Source of the DNA: Bacillaceae bacterium OF18-1A
GTDB taxonomy: Bacteria > Bacillota > Bacilli > Bacillales > Bacillaceae_G
NCBI GenBank assembly: GCA_027694045.1
Contig: JAQEWB010000012.1
Coordinates: forward strand, 10,408-74,407
Reading direction: 5' to 3'
Length of the DNA stretch: 64,000 bases
Below, piece by piece: positions 57,003-64,000 of this stretch. The translations under genes were made by a program, and so were the position numbers. The notes below the pieces were generated by a model that saw only the letters and a program-made list of their open reading frames with translations, was not told the DNA's origin and did not search any database. Numbering within the stretch: position 1 is the stretch's first letter; every line of letters starts with the position of its first letter.

Positions 57003-57131
57003 TGTGATATGTACAATTGCATCAAATGATGAATTTGTCCTGTGCTACAATTTAGCTGTGAGCTGTTAGTGATTCTTCTGTATTATGGATGTTAGATAAA
57101 AAATGTAACATCTAAATGAAAAATCATACGT

Positions 57132-57166
57132 AGAAAAAGACACTTCAAACGAAGTGTCTTTTTTTA
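57132..57166. terminator. bidirectional terminator, GerPF-like/cydB
   Basis: AAAAAGACACTTC / GAAGTGTCTTTTT stem, T runs both ways. Confidence 0.9.
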
Positions 57167-57168
57167 TT

Positions 57169-58197
57169 TTAGTGATACCCTTTAGCAGAGTCTTTATGAA
57201 TTTTATTTTTAAAGATACTGTAACTCCAAAGTTGATATCCAATAACGATTGGCACCATAACCATTGCGACGAAGAACATAATTTTTAAGTTTAATTGACT
57301 ACCAGCAGCATTGTATAACGTTGTACTATAAGCATCGTTAATACGAGATGGTAACATTCTTGGGAACATACCTGCAAAACCAGTTGTCATAAACATTGCA
57401 ATTGTTAAGCAAACGAATGTGAATGCAAGGCCGATTTTATGTTTGTAAACCATAATAAGTGCGAGTACACTCATTAACATTGCCAGTACCGGAAGAATGA
57501 ATAGTACCGGATGTTCCGTAAAGTTTTGGAATAAGTTTGTACGATTAGCAGTTGCTACATAGAAGATAGCTAAAATGATAGCAGCTGCCATTGAAAATGG
57601 TCTTGCGATTTTGTAAGCACGATCAGACACTTCACCAGTTGTTTTAATCATGACCCAAAGGGCACCGGATACGACGAATATAGCAGTGAAGAAAAGGCCG
57701 CCTAAAATACCGTAATGGTTTAATAAGCTAAGTAAATTTCCTTCATAACCATTTTTACCGATTTGTAACCCGTAATAAAGATTAGCAAATGTAACGCCGA
57801 ATAGGAAAGCGATTAAGAAACTTCCGATTGCAAATGCCCATTTACAAGTTTTTTGCCAAATTGGTGAATCATCTTTATGCATAAATTCAAGCCCAGCGGC
57901 ACGAGCAAATAGTGCCAGTAATACTAAGAATAACGGTGTATACAGATAACTAAACATATTTGCATATGTGATTGGGAAGGCAGCGAATGTTGCCCCGCCA
58001 GCTGTAATTAACCATACTTCATTACCGCCCCAGAAAGGTCCAATTGCTTCTTGTAATTGATTTCTTTCTTGGCGATCTTTCGTAACGAAAGGAAAAATCA
58101 TTCCGTTACCAAGCGCATATCCATCAAGAATAAAGTATACTGTCCAAATCACGCCCCATAAACCGAACCAGATGATTGCAAGCATATCATGAGACAT
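57169..58197 (-). CDS. cydB: CydB, cytochrome bd oxidase subunit II
   Basis: 342 residues, about nine helices. FGLWGVIWTVYFILDGYALGNGM near 10-32 and GPFWGGNEVWLITAGGATFAAFP near 48-70 are the subunit II signatures; FARAAGLEFMHKDDS near 92. Pairs with CydA to reduce oxygen with menaquinol, so it uses the men pathway product. ATG 58197 follows GGGAGGTGCAGCTC and overlaps the cydA end by 11 bases. Confidence 0.94.
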   Translation of the reverse strand: MSHDMLAIIWFGLWGVIWTVYFILDGYALGNGMIFPFVTKDRQERNQLQEAIGPFWGGNEVWLITAGGATFAAFPITYANMFSYLYTPLFLVLLALFARAAGLEFMHKDDSPIWQKTCKWAFAIGSFLIAFLFGVTFANLYYGLQIGKNGYEGNLLSLLNHYGILGGLFFTAIFVVSGALWVMIKTTGEVSDRAYKIARPFSMAAAIILAIFYVATANRTNLFQNFTEHPVLFILPVLAMLMSVLALIMVYKHKIGLAFTFVCLTIAMFMTTGFAGMFPRMLPSRINDAYSTTLYNAAGSQLNLKIMFFVAMVMVPIVIGYQLWSYSIFKNKIHKDSAKGYH

Positions 58198-59536
58198 GAG
58201 CTGCACCTCCCTCAGTAGCAGTTTCTTCTAATGCTGCTGGTCCTTTTTTCGCGAACTTCAGCATTAAGTATACGTCTGCGATTAAAAGTAAAGTGTAGAA
58301 TAAGATTAAACTAATTAATGAGAACCAAATTTGTGGAACGGATATAGGCGATACAGATTCTGCTGTACGCATTAGTTTATATACTGTCCATGGTTGGCGA
58401 CCTACTTCAGCGACAACCCATCCAGCATTAATCGCAATGTATGGAAGTAAGACAGACCACATTGTAATTTTTAAATAACGTTTTGAGTTTTCTAGTTTTC
58501 CTTTTCGGTTTAAGTAGAAGCCATACCAAGTTAATGCCATAAAGAACATGCCAAGTGCAACCATTAAGCGGAAGCTATAATACACAAGGTTAACGTTTGG
58601 ACGATCTTCTTTCGGAATATCTTTTAAACCAACAATTTCTCCATCAAATGAGTTTGTATAGAAGAAACTTCCTAGTTTCGGAATCGTAAGGAATTCAAAG
58701 TTCTTTTCATTTTTTACATCAGGAATTTGGACGATTGAGAATCCTTGTCCTTTTCCAGTTTCCCAAACAGCTTCCATTGCAGCTCCTTTAGCTGGTTGGT
58801 ATTTAGCTGCTGATACACCAGATTGATGTCCCATAAATGGTGTAACTGTTGCAGCGAACAAGCCTAGCATTAAACCAAATTTAAATGATTTTTTGAAGAA
58901 TTCCACTTCGTTTTTACGTAGTAAATGATACGCACTAATTGCCATAACGAAGAAAGCCCCAACGATATAACAACTAATTACAGTATGGAAGAACATGTTC
59001 CAGGCATATGGATTTGTAACAAGTGCCCAGAAATCATTTAATTCAGCGCGGCCGTTACGTACTACGTAGCCAACAGGGTTTTGCATAAAGCCGTTTGCTG
59101 TAATAATCCAAAGCGCAGAAATATTTGTTCCAAGTGCAACCATCCACATACAGAAGGCGCGAAACTTTGGTGAAATTTTGTCTTTACCGAATAACCATAT
59201 CCCCATGAAGGTAGATTCTAAGAAGAAAGCAACGAGTGCTTCGATTGCAAGAGGTGATCCGAAAATGTCCCCCATATACTTGGAGTACTCAGACCAGTTA
59301 GTTCCAAATTGGAATTCCATCGTAATCCCGGTTATAATCCCCATTACGAAGTTAATTGTAAATAGTTTACCCCAGAAATTTGCCATTTTGCGGTATGTTG
59401 GATTCAATGTGCGGGCGTATTGAGTTTCCATAAATGCCACTAAAATAACAAGTCCGATTGTCAAAGGTACAAATAAAAAGTGATAAAAAATAGTAATTGC
59501 AAATTGAAAACGACTCAGTAACAGAACGTCGGACAT
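58187..59536 (-). CDS. cydA: CydA, cytochrome bd oxidase subunit I
   Basis: 449 residues, nine helices. Heme ligand His near 18 in FQFAITIFYHFLFVPLTIG; NFVMGIITGITMEFQFGTNW near 55-74; EALVAFFLESTFMGIWLFG near 93; His in NMFFHTVISCYIVGAFF near 185; Met/Q-loop region WETGKGQGFSIVQIPDVK near 260. The short Q loop and total length match the Bacillus type rather than the longer E. coli form. AAAGGAGTGAATATTTATT before ATG. cydCD is not adjacent. Confidence 0.95.
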   Translation of the reverse strand: MSDVLLLSRFQFAITIFYHFLFVPLTIGLVILVAFMETQYARTLNPTYRKMANFWGKLFTINFVMGIITGITMEFQFGTNWSEYSKYMGDIFGSPLAIEALVAFFLESTFMGIWLFGKDKISPKFRAFCMWMVALGTNISALWIITANGFMQNPVGYVVRNGRAELNDFWALVTNPYAWNMFFHTVISCYIVGAFFVMAISAYHLLRKNEVEFFKKSFKFGLMLGLFAATVTPFMGHQSGVSAAKYQPAKGAAMEAVWETGKGQGFSIVQIPDVKNEKNFEFLTIPKLGSFFYTNSFDGEIVGLKDIPKEDRPNVNLVYYSFRLMVALGMFFMALTWYGFYLNRKGKLENSKRYLKITMWSVLLPYIAINAGWVVAEVGRQPWTVYKLMRTAESVSPISVPQIWFSLISLILFYTLLLIADVYLMLKFAKKGPAALEETATEGGAAHVS

Positions 59537-59600
59537 AATAAATATTCACTCCTTTTTTACATTATCTACAGTTAGTTTATAGTGAAAATAGGAGTAAAGT

Positions 59601-59618
59601 ATGTGAGACTTGTTACAA
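59601..59618. promoter_or_regulatory. Rex-like site upstream of cydA
   Basis: ATGTGA-N6-TTACAA matches the TTGTGAANNNNTTCACAA Rex pattern at 10 of 14 fixed positions. Rex represses cyd genes in Bacillus when NADH is low, so the place is right though the match is imperfect. Confidence 0.45.
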
Positions 59619-59716
59619 AGCTGTGTGTATATTTTGAAAGAATTATGTCGGTTGTCTGAAAAATATCTTATTTTTACTATAAAGCAATATCCTTTTTGAG
59701 TTTTTCATATTTTGGT

Positions 59717-59734
59717 ACACTACTTATGTAGTGT
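59717..59734. promoter_or_regulatory. palindrome before the carbonic anhydrase gene
   Basis: ACACTAC-TTAT-GTAGTGT, perfect seven-base arms, 27 bases before the start codon. Operator-like; no factor assigned. Confidence 0.4.
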
Positions 59735-59761
59735 AAATGAGAGAAAAGAGGGTTTTTTACT

Positions 59762-60325
59762 ATGAAGTCATTAGAAGAGATTTTGCAGTACAATGAAAAA
59801 TTCGTTGAAGAGAAAAAATACGAAGAGTATGAAACGGGAAAATTTCCTAATAAAAAGATGGTAATCATTTCTTGTATGGATACTCGTCTTGTTGAATTGT
59901 TACCGAAAGCAATGAATATGCGTAACGGTGATGTGAAAATTATTAAAGTAGCAGGCGCGGTTATTTCACATCCATTCGGAAGTATTATGCGTAGTATTTT
60001 AGTTGCTGTATACGAACTTGGTGCTGATGAAGTATGTGTAGTTGGTCACCATGACTGTGGTATGGCAAAAATTCAAGCAAGCAGCACAATCGAGAAAATG
60101 AAAGAGCGTGGTGTAACAGACGAAAAATTAGACACACTTCGTTATTCTGGAATCGATTTAGAACAATTCTTACGCGGTTTCTCTAGTGTAGAAGAAAGTG
60201 TAGAACATAGTGTCTCAATACTTCGCAACCATCCGTTACTACCGGAAGAAGTACCTGTTCACGGTCTTGTTATAGATCCGGATACAGGAAAATTAGATTT
60301 AGTTGTGAATGGTTACAACAATTAA
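59762..60325 (+). CDS. beta-class carbonic anhydrase (YtiB-like)
   Basis: 187 residues. Zinc ligands Cys38 in [10 protein letters not shown] with the Asp-Arg pair, His96 and Cys99 in VVGHHDCGM. Interconverts CO2 and bicarbonate. Neighbours yidD and luxS match the B. subtilis ytiB-ytjA-luxS area. AGAGGG lies about ten bases from ATG, a weak ribosome site. Confidence 0.9.
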   Translation: MKSLEEILQYNEKFVEEKKYEEYETGKFPNKKMVIISCMDTRLVELLPKAMNMRNGDVKIIKVAGAVISHPFGSIMRSILVAVYELGADEVCVVGHHDCGMAKIQASSTIEKMKERGVTDEKLDTLRYSGIDLEQFLRGFSSVEESVEHSVSILRNHPLLPEEVPVHGLVIDPDTGKLDLVVNGYNN

Positions 60326-60558
60326 GAATTTACTTTGTCATCCTTTTTATCTGGGACAGGATCAAATCCTCCTGGATGGAAAGGGTGACATTTTAATATA
60401 CGCTTACAAGTAAGCCAAAACCCTTTAAGTGCACCATGTTTTTGAAATGCCTCTAACCCGTAATGAGAACAAGTCGGATAAAAGCGGCACGTCGGTGGTG
60501 TCATCGGAGAAATGAACTTTTGATAAAAGCGTATCATTCCAATAAAAATCTGTTTCAT
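60322..60558 (-). CDS. yidD: YidD, membrane protein insertion efficiency factor
   Basis: 78 residues. [34 protein letters not shown], read in parts, with the conserved cysteines, then [25 protein letters not shown]. Helps YidC/Sec insertion at the membrane. Converges on the carbonic anhydrase with a four-base stop overlap. AAGGAGACCGTT before ATG. Confidence 0.93.
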   Translation of the reverse strand: MKQIFIGMIRFYQKFISPMTPPTCRFYPTCSHYGLEAFQKHGALKGFWLTCKRILKCHPFHPGGFDPVPDKKDDKVNS

Positions 60559-60629
60559 AACGGTCTCCTTTTTAGCATATTCTTAAAGTATTATAGCACG
60601 ACCGTACATAATTCTTTACTAATATCAAT

Positions 60630-60659
60630 TTCCGTTATATCATATTGGATATAACGGAA
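60630..60659. promoter_or_regulatory. luxS leader palindrome
   Basis: TTCCGTTATATC-N6-GATATAACGGAA, perfect 12-base arms, 28 bases before the luxS start. No T run follows, so it is an operator or a leader hairpin rather than a terminator. Confidence 0.55.
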
Positions 60660-60686
60660 TTAAATTAAAAGCGGGAGAGATGTTGT

Positions 60687-61160
60687 ATGCCATCAGTAGA
60701 AAGCTTTGAATTAGACCATACGATTGTAAAGGCGCCTTATGTAAGACATTGCGGAGTTCACAATGTAGGTAGTGACGGTATTGTAAATAAATTCGATATT
60801 CGTTTTTGCCAACCGAATAAACAAGCAATGAAGCCAGATGTTATTCATACGTTAGAACATTTATTAGCATTTAATTTACGTAAATATATTGATCGTTATC
60901 CGCATTTCGATATTATCGATATTTCACCGATGGGTTGCCAAACAGGATACTATCTTGTAGTAAGTGGAACACCGACAGTTCGTGAAATTATTGATTTATT
61001 AGAACTAACATTAAAAGATGCGGTTCAAATTACAGAAATTCCAGCTGCAAATGAAACACAATGTGGTCAAGCGAAGCTTCACGATTTAGAAGGAGCAAAA
61101 CGCTTAATGAACTTCTGGTTAAGCCAAGATAAAGATGAACTTGAGAAAGTGTTTGGATAA
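60687..61160 (+). CDS. luxS: LuxS, S-ribosylhomocysteine lyase
   Basis: 157 residues. Metal site HTLEH (His54, Glu57, His58) with Cys in ETQCGQAK near 126, catalytic Cys84 in SPMGCQTG. Recycles S-ribosylhomocysteine and yields the AI-2 precursor DPD. GGGAGAG ribosome site, ATG start, own terminator; probably monocistronic. Confidence 0.97.
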
Positions 61161-61164
61161 AAAG

Positions 61165-61196
61165 GAAAACTGCCTGTGAAAGGGCAGTTTTTTTAT
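61165..61196 (+). terminator. luxS terminator
   Basis: AAAACTGCC / GGGCAGTTTT stem and T run. Confidence 0.85.
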
Positions 61197-61202
61197 TGTG
61201 TT

Positions 61203-61226
61203 AAGAGCAATCATGCTCTTTTTTAT
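61203..61226 (-). terminator. terminator of the small membrane protein operon
   Basis: AAGAGCA / TGCTCTT hairpin at the end of the minus-strand DUF3953 genes. Short stem, and the T run is on the plus strand side. Confidence 0.5.
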
Positions 61227-61456
61227 GAAAGTATACGGTACACCCCAACATATAAAAAAGCGGCAAAACAGAGAAAGTAAACAAATGCTTTCGTTTTTTG
61301 CTGCTTTTTTATTTCATCGATTCCAAACAGGATACACATAATACTTAAAAGGATAAACACGTATGGTAAAAGTATAGTAGTGAAGTTTGCAAAGAAGCCA
61401 AATAGAGCGAGAATAAGGGTAATCGTTGCTATGATAATTCGAATGTTTTTTAACAT
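61223..61456 (-). CDS. DUF3953-like small membrane protein (a)
   Basis: 77 residues: helix, short loop, helix, basic GIDEIKKQQKTK hinge, third helix. Starts MLKNIRIIIATITLILAL. Same plan as the two genes upstream, so a tandem family. AAAGGGGGATTCT before ATG. Role unknown. Confidence 0.75.
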   Translation of the reverse strand: MLKNIRIIIATITLILALFGFFANFTTILLPYVFILLSIMCILFGIDEIKKQQKTKAFVYFLCFAAFLYVGVYRILS

Positions 61457-61467
61457 AGAATCCCCCT

Positions 61468-61707
61468 TTAAAAGAAGAGTATAAATGGAATAACAAAAAT
61501 AATTGTAAACATGCTTAAACTGATGCTAATAACTCCAATTTGTTTTTGCTGTTTTTGAATCGTCTCCATTCCTACTAAAATGCCGTATAAGCTAAAGAGA
61601 AATAAAATGATTGGTGAGAAAATTTGGAAGCTCATTGTAAATAAGTTATATAAACAGAGAATTAAAGTAATAAAAACGATAGTTAGTTGTAATTTTCTTA
61701 TGTGCAT
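61468..61707 (-). CDS. DUF3953-like small membrane protein (b)
   Basis: 79 residues, MHIRKLQLTIVFITLILCLY start, hinge GMETIQKQQKQIG, last helix leucine/isoleucine-rich. ATG 61707 is preceded by AGGAGGGCTAAA. Twelve bases from gene (a). The ribosome site lies in the end of a decayed copy. Confidence 0.72.
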   Translation of the reverse strand: MHIRKLQLTIVFITLILCLYNLFTMSFQIFSPIILFLFSLYGILVGMETIQKQQKQIGVISISLSMFTIIFVIPFILFF

Positions 61708-61709
61708 TT

Positions 61710-61836
61710 TAGCCCTCCTAGTCCTATAGTGAAAGCCATTAATCCTAAAAAATGAACATATAAGGCACCGTTTCTCTATTTCCAGTAAAAGATCCATAGA
61801 CTACTATAGATAAAGCAATAGCAATCCTTTTAACAT
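61710..61836 (-). pseudogene. decayed DUF3953-like copy
   Basis: A GCAGGAGG ribosome site and ATG at 61836 lead, after one frameshift, into RIAIALSIVVYGSFTGNRE, TVPYMFIF, a stop, and after another shift LGLMAFTIGLGGLK. Spacing and pattern match the intact neighbours. Confidence 0.6.
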
Positions 61837-61849
61837 AATAAACCTCCTG

Positions 61850-62080
61850 CTACTTTATATAGCGAATGATGAGCACAATCCAAGAAAAAGCTCCTGCGGC
61901 AATACAAATAAATCCAGTTCCTGAATCTTTCTTTTTTATTTGTTCAATTGCAATGAGAAACATTAAAGCTCCTAATAGAAATTGTGAAAGAGGTAGAAAA
62001 TTATTTTGACCTGTATAGAGTCCAATTACTGATACAATAATTACAGTAAGTGCGACTATGATGCGAAGTATACGAAGCAT
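61850..62080 (-). CDS. DUF3953-like small membrane protein (c)
   Basis: 76 residues, MLRILRIIVALTVIIVSVIG start, hinge AIEQIKKKDSGTG, last helix AAGAFSWIVLIIRYIK. ATG one base after the stop of the YtzI-like gene, with AAGGAGGA inside that gene's end, so the two are coupled. Confidence 0.75.
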   Translation of the reverse strand: MLRILRIIVALTVIIVSVIGLYTGQNNFLPLSQFLLGALMFLIAIEQIKKKDSGTGFICIAAGAFSWIVLIIRYIK

Positions 62081-62081
62081 A

Positions 62082-62231
62082 TTAGGATTCCTCCTTATTA
62101 TTTTTTGTATAAGGATTGTCTTCAGGTTTATCAACGGAATGTTTATAAGCGTATCCTTTATTAATTGTTATAACGGAGAGTACTAGAATAACTAAGACGA
62201 TTATAATGCCGATAATTAATATTTTTAACAT
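62082..62231 (-). CDS. YtzI-like small membrane protein
   Basis: 49 residues: MLKILIIGIIIVLVILVLSV, then TINKGYAYKHSVDKPEDNPY and a polar end. The KGYAYKH motif after one helix is what I recall of YtzI. AAAAGGAGGGGTTTT before ATG. First gene of the small-protein operon. Confidence 0.75.
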   Translation of the reverse strand: MLKILIIGIIIVLVILVLSVITINKGYAYKHSVDKPEDNPYTKNNKEES

Positions 62232-62314
62232 AAAACCCCTCCTTTTCTTTATTTTACATAATTTTGTAATTGATGAAAACAATAGAAAATAAAAGAATGA
62301 AAGAAGGGTGTTAC

Positions 62315-62632
62315 ATGGAGAAGAAAAAAACATATTATATATCGATAGGAAATGGTCAAATTTCACAAGTGAAGACGGCGGATACGTATAATTTTGAAAT
62401 TTATGCGAATGATGAAGAAATTACGGAGTTAAGAGCATATTTCGATCAAGCATATGTAGAGGATTTAGGTTCATTTGTACGCTCGCAAGTTCCATTTGTT
62501 GAGTATCATCATGATTCAAATAATGATCGATATGATGAACAACTACAAAAGGCATATAAGATGGTTTACGATTTAGGAAACCATGAGACGAAAGAATTAG
62601 TCGCACAAATGGGAATAATCAATGGATTATGA
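62315..62632 (+). CDS. cytoplasmic protein, unknown (105 residues)
   Basis: Soluble and acidic. KTYYISIGNGQISQV, ADTYNFEIYANDEEITELRA, then EYHHDSNNDRYDEQLQKAY near 62-80 and ETKELVAQMGIINGL at the end. GAAGGGTGTTAC before ATG 62315. Conserved-looking but I have no name for it. Confidence 0.75.
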   Translation: MEKKKTYYISIGNGQISQVKTADTYNFEIYANDEEITELRAYFDQAYVEDLGSFVRSQVPFVEYHHDSNNDRYDEQLQKAYKMVYDLGNHETKELVAQMGIINGL

Positions 62633-62716
62633 TTGGATAATATTATGCAGAAAAGCGAGAATATGCTACAATTTGTGGTAGGAAAAACTTGTAACCATCA
62701 ATAGGGGAGTAATGGC

Positions 62717-63196
62717 ATGTACAAATTTAAAGATTATTACCACAACACTGTACAATTATCGTTTGAACGTTACCCATTTTCTCCTGAGCCAAAGCATGTT
62801 TGGGTTGTATGCCGGTACGGGGATCAATGGTTATTAACGCATCATTTACGTCGCGGTCTTGAATTTCCAGGTGGTAAGGTAGAACTCGGGGAAACACCGG
62901 AAGAAGCGGCGGTTCGAGAAGTTCATGAAGAAACCGGCGGCATAGTTTCTGATTTAACTTACTTGGGACAATATAAAGTATCTGGAAAAGACAAAATAAT
63001 CATTAAAAACATTTATTTTGCAACAATTAGTGCGGTAGAACAACATACGCATTACGAAGAAACGAAAGGGTCTGTTTTATTAAAAAACATTCCTGATAAC
63101 ATTAAAACGGATAGAAAATTTAGCTTTATTATGCGCGATGATGTATTAGCGCGTACGATGAAACATATAGAAGAAATCGGCTGTTTTACGAAGTAA
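62717..63196 (+). CDS. Nudix hydrolase, YtkD/MutTA type
   Basis: 159 residues. Nudix box GGKVELGETPEEAAVREVHE followed by ETGG near 53-76 is complete. N-terminal YYHNTVQLSFERYPFSPEPKHVW matches YtkD, an 8-oxo-dGTP hydrolase and RNA pyrophosphohydrolase of Bacillus. AGGGGAGTAATGGC before ATG. Location close to luxS agrees with B. subtilis order. Confidence 0.88.
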   Translation: MYKFKDYYHNTVQLSFERYPFSPEPKHVWVVCRYGDQWLLTHHLRRGLEFPGGKVELGETPEEAAVREVHEETGGIVSDLTYLGQYKVSGKDKIIIKNIYFATISAVEQHTHYEETKGSVLLKNIPDNIKTDRKFSFIMRDDVLARTMKHIEEIGCFTK

Positions 63197-63302
63197 AATG
63201 GCCGGTTTCTTTTTTGTATGTAAATGTAAATATATCTTTACATTATTTTGGGTATATTATACAATTTTGTAAAGATATATTTGCTTTTTAGAGGTGGAAT
63301 AG

Positions 63303-63839
63303 ATGGATAATAGAAAAGAGACGACTGTTACTGTTTCGATGGTTAAATTAAATTTCTATTCATGTTGTATAGCATTCGCTCTGGCGATTGGAGTTAGTTT
63401 TTTACATGCACTTCTTTCAGGCGGGATTCAAGTTGAAATTACGTTACCAACCTTGTTTCTTTTTATTATCGCAATGCTTGTTCTCGTTTGTGTTCATGAA
63501 GCGATACATTTAATAGGCTTCCGCTATATCGGGGGTGTTCCGTGGGGTGAACTGAAATGGGGCGTTAATTGGAAGTTAGGTGTTGCATATGCGCATTCTA
63601 AACAGGAAATTACAGTAAAGCAAATGAAGAAAGTGTTAATGCTTCCGTTTTTACCAACTGGGATTTTGCCAATTGTAATTGGGGTAGCTACGGATATGCA
63701 ATCAATCTCATTTTTAGGGATTTTACTAACAGCCGGTTGTATCGGTGACATAGCCTTATATCAAAAGGTTTCAAAGTTTCCGGATGATGCATTAGTTGTA
63801 GATCATCCGAGTAAACCGCAGTTTACAGTTTATGAATAG
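63303..63839 (+). CDS. DUF3267 membrane zincin-like protein
   Basis: 178 residues, four helices (about 15-38, 48-70, 105-125, 130-150). HEAIH at about 66-70 is a zinc-protease motif inside the second helix; VPWGELKWGVNWKLGVAYAHSKQ follows. DUF3267 proteins are putative membrane peptidases; a second-half Asp in GDIALYQKVSKFPDDALV could complete the site. AGAGGTGGAATAG before ATG. Confidence 0.82.
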   Translation: MDNRKETTVTVSMVKLNFYSCCIAFALAIGVSFLHALLSGGIQVEITLPTLFLFIIAMLVLVCVHEAIHLIGFRYIGGVPWGELKWGVNWKLGVAYAHSKQEITVKQMKKVLMLPFLPTGILPIVIGVATDMQSISFLGILLTAGCIGDIALYQKVSKFPDDALVVDHPSKPQFTVYE

Positions 63840-63847
63840 TAAAGGAA

Positions 63848-63882
63848 GAGGAGGCATCTTGGAACAATGGCCTCCTTTTATT
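63848..63882 (+). terminator. terminator after the DUF3267 gene
   Basis: GGAGGC / GGCCTCC hairpin followed by TTTTA. Confidence 0.65.
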
Positions 63883-63893
63883 AATGTCAATTT

Positions 63894-63958
63894 TTGTCGG
63901 TAAATCGATATTCCTTGTCGAATCGCTGATATATTTTGAGTTGTGATTGATATATTGG
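63894..63958. repeat. TCGATATA-type dispersed repeat, partial copy
   Basis: TTGTCGGTAAATCGATATTC, GTCGAATCGCTGATATAT and GAGTTGTGATTGATATAT keep the order of the copies at 17840 and 37953; the final unit is missing. The rest to 64000 shows no gene. Confidence 0.6.
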
Positions 63959-64000
63959 TTCCGTCAAGAAGTCTGTGTAAATGGATAAGGCTGAGTACAT

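Overview
The window is a low-GC Firmicute chromosome segment that I read as the Bacillus cereus group (cereus/thuringiensis/anthracis lineage). The reasons are strong AGGAGG-type ribosome sites, the gene content (glgCDAP, a split menaquinone operon, SdpRI, VanRSY-like genes, a class D sortase, GerPF-like and YjcZ-like sporulation proteins, YteA, luxS next to yidD and a YtkD-type Nudix gene) and short dispersed repeats flanked by TTTAT that match what I recall of bcr1. There is no phage, plasmid, CRISPR array, rRNA or tRNA. It is a core chromosome region with a few decayed accessory patches.

Layout. 1-5 kb: end of the glycogen operon (glgC tail, glgD, glgA, glgP). 5-9 kb: a small membrane ORF, a class 3 lipase, a truncated MerR gene, an AIM24-family protein, a cold-shock gene with a long leader, and YteA. 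9-18 kb: menaquinone synthesis, with menA divergent from menF-menD-menH-menB, then a structured 360-nt spacer with a terminator, then menE-menC. 18-21 kb: a VanR/VanS-type two-component system followed by a VanY-type carboxypeptidase, without vanHAX. 21-23 kb: a YqeB-like membrane protein, a TetR regulator and a YjcZ-like small protein. 23-36 kb: a peptide-antibiotic sensing/detoxification block with three BceB-like permeases sharing one ATPase, a BceRS-like two-component system, an SdpR-SdpI pair, an internally deleted AraC gene and a second complete BceAB-like transporter. 36-41 kb: a nuclease fragment, lipid kinase, hypoxanthine phosphoribosyltransferase, class D sortase, and a thiamine transporter under a TPP riboswitch. 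41-44 kb: FeoA-FeoB and a small FeoB-associated protein behind a Fur box. 44-48 kb: an eroded patch with small membrane proteins, three relics of one gene family, a repeat-bearing lipoprotein and an IS3-family remnant. 48-51 kb: a PspA-DUF350-DUF4178-DUF4247 membrane-stress operon. 51-57 kb: an esterase, membrane proteins, YitT, YdcF and a GerPF-like protein. 57-64 kb: cydAB, beta carbonic anhydrase, yidD, luxS, a tandem family of tiny membrane proteins, a YtkD-type Nudix hydrolase and a DUF3267 membrane peptidase.

How it fits together. The strongest unexpected signal is regulatory. Four copies of the same operator-promoter module (TTACA-N15-TGTAAG, a conserved ATCGATAGTTGC-like stretch, then a -10 hexamer) stand before the second BceAB transporter (two in tandem), before an unknown 109-residue protein, and, on the other strand, before a lipoprotein gene. 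That layout suggests a small envelope-stress regulon under one OmpR-family response regulator; the BceR-like protein encoded nearby is the obvious candidate, but this is inference. Other themes are gene decay (AraC, MerR, nuclease, DUF3967-like, DUF3953-like and IS relics) and mobile small repeats that abut stop codons.
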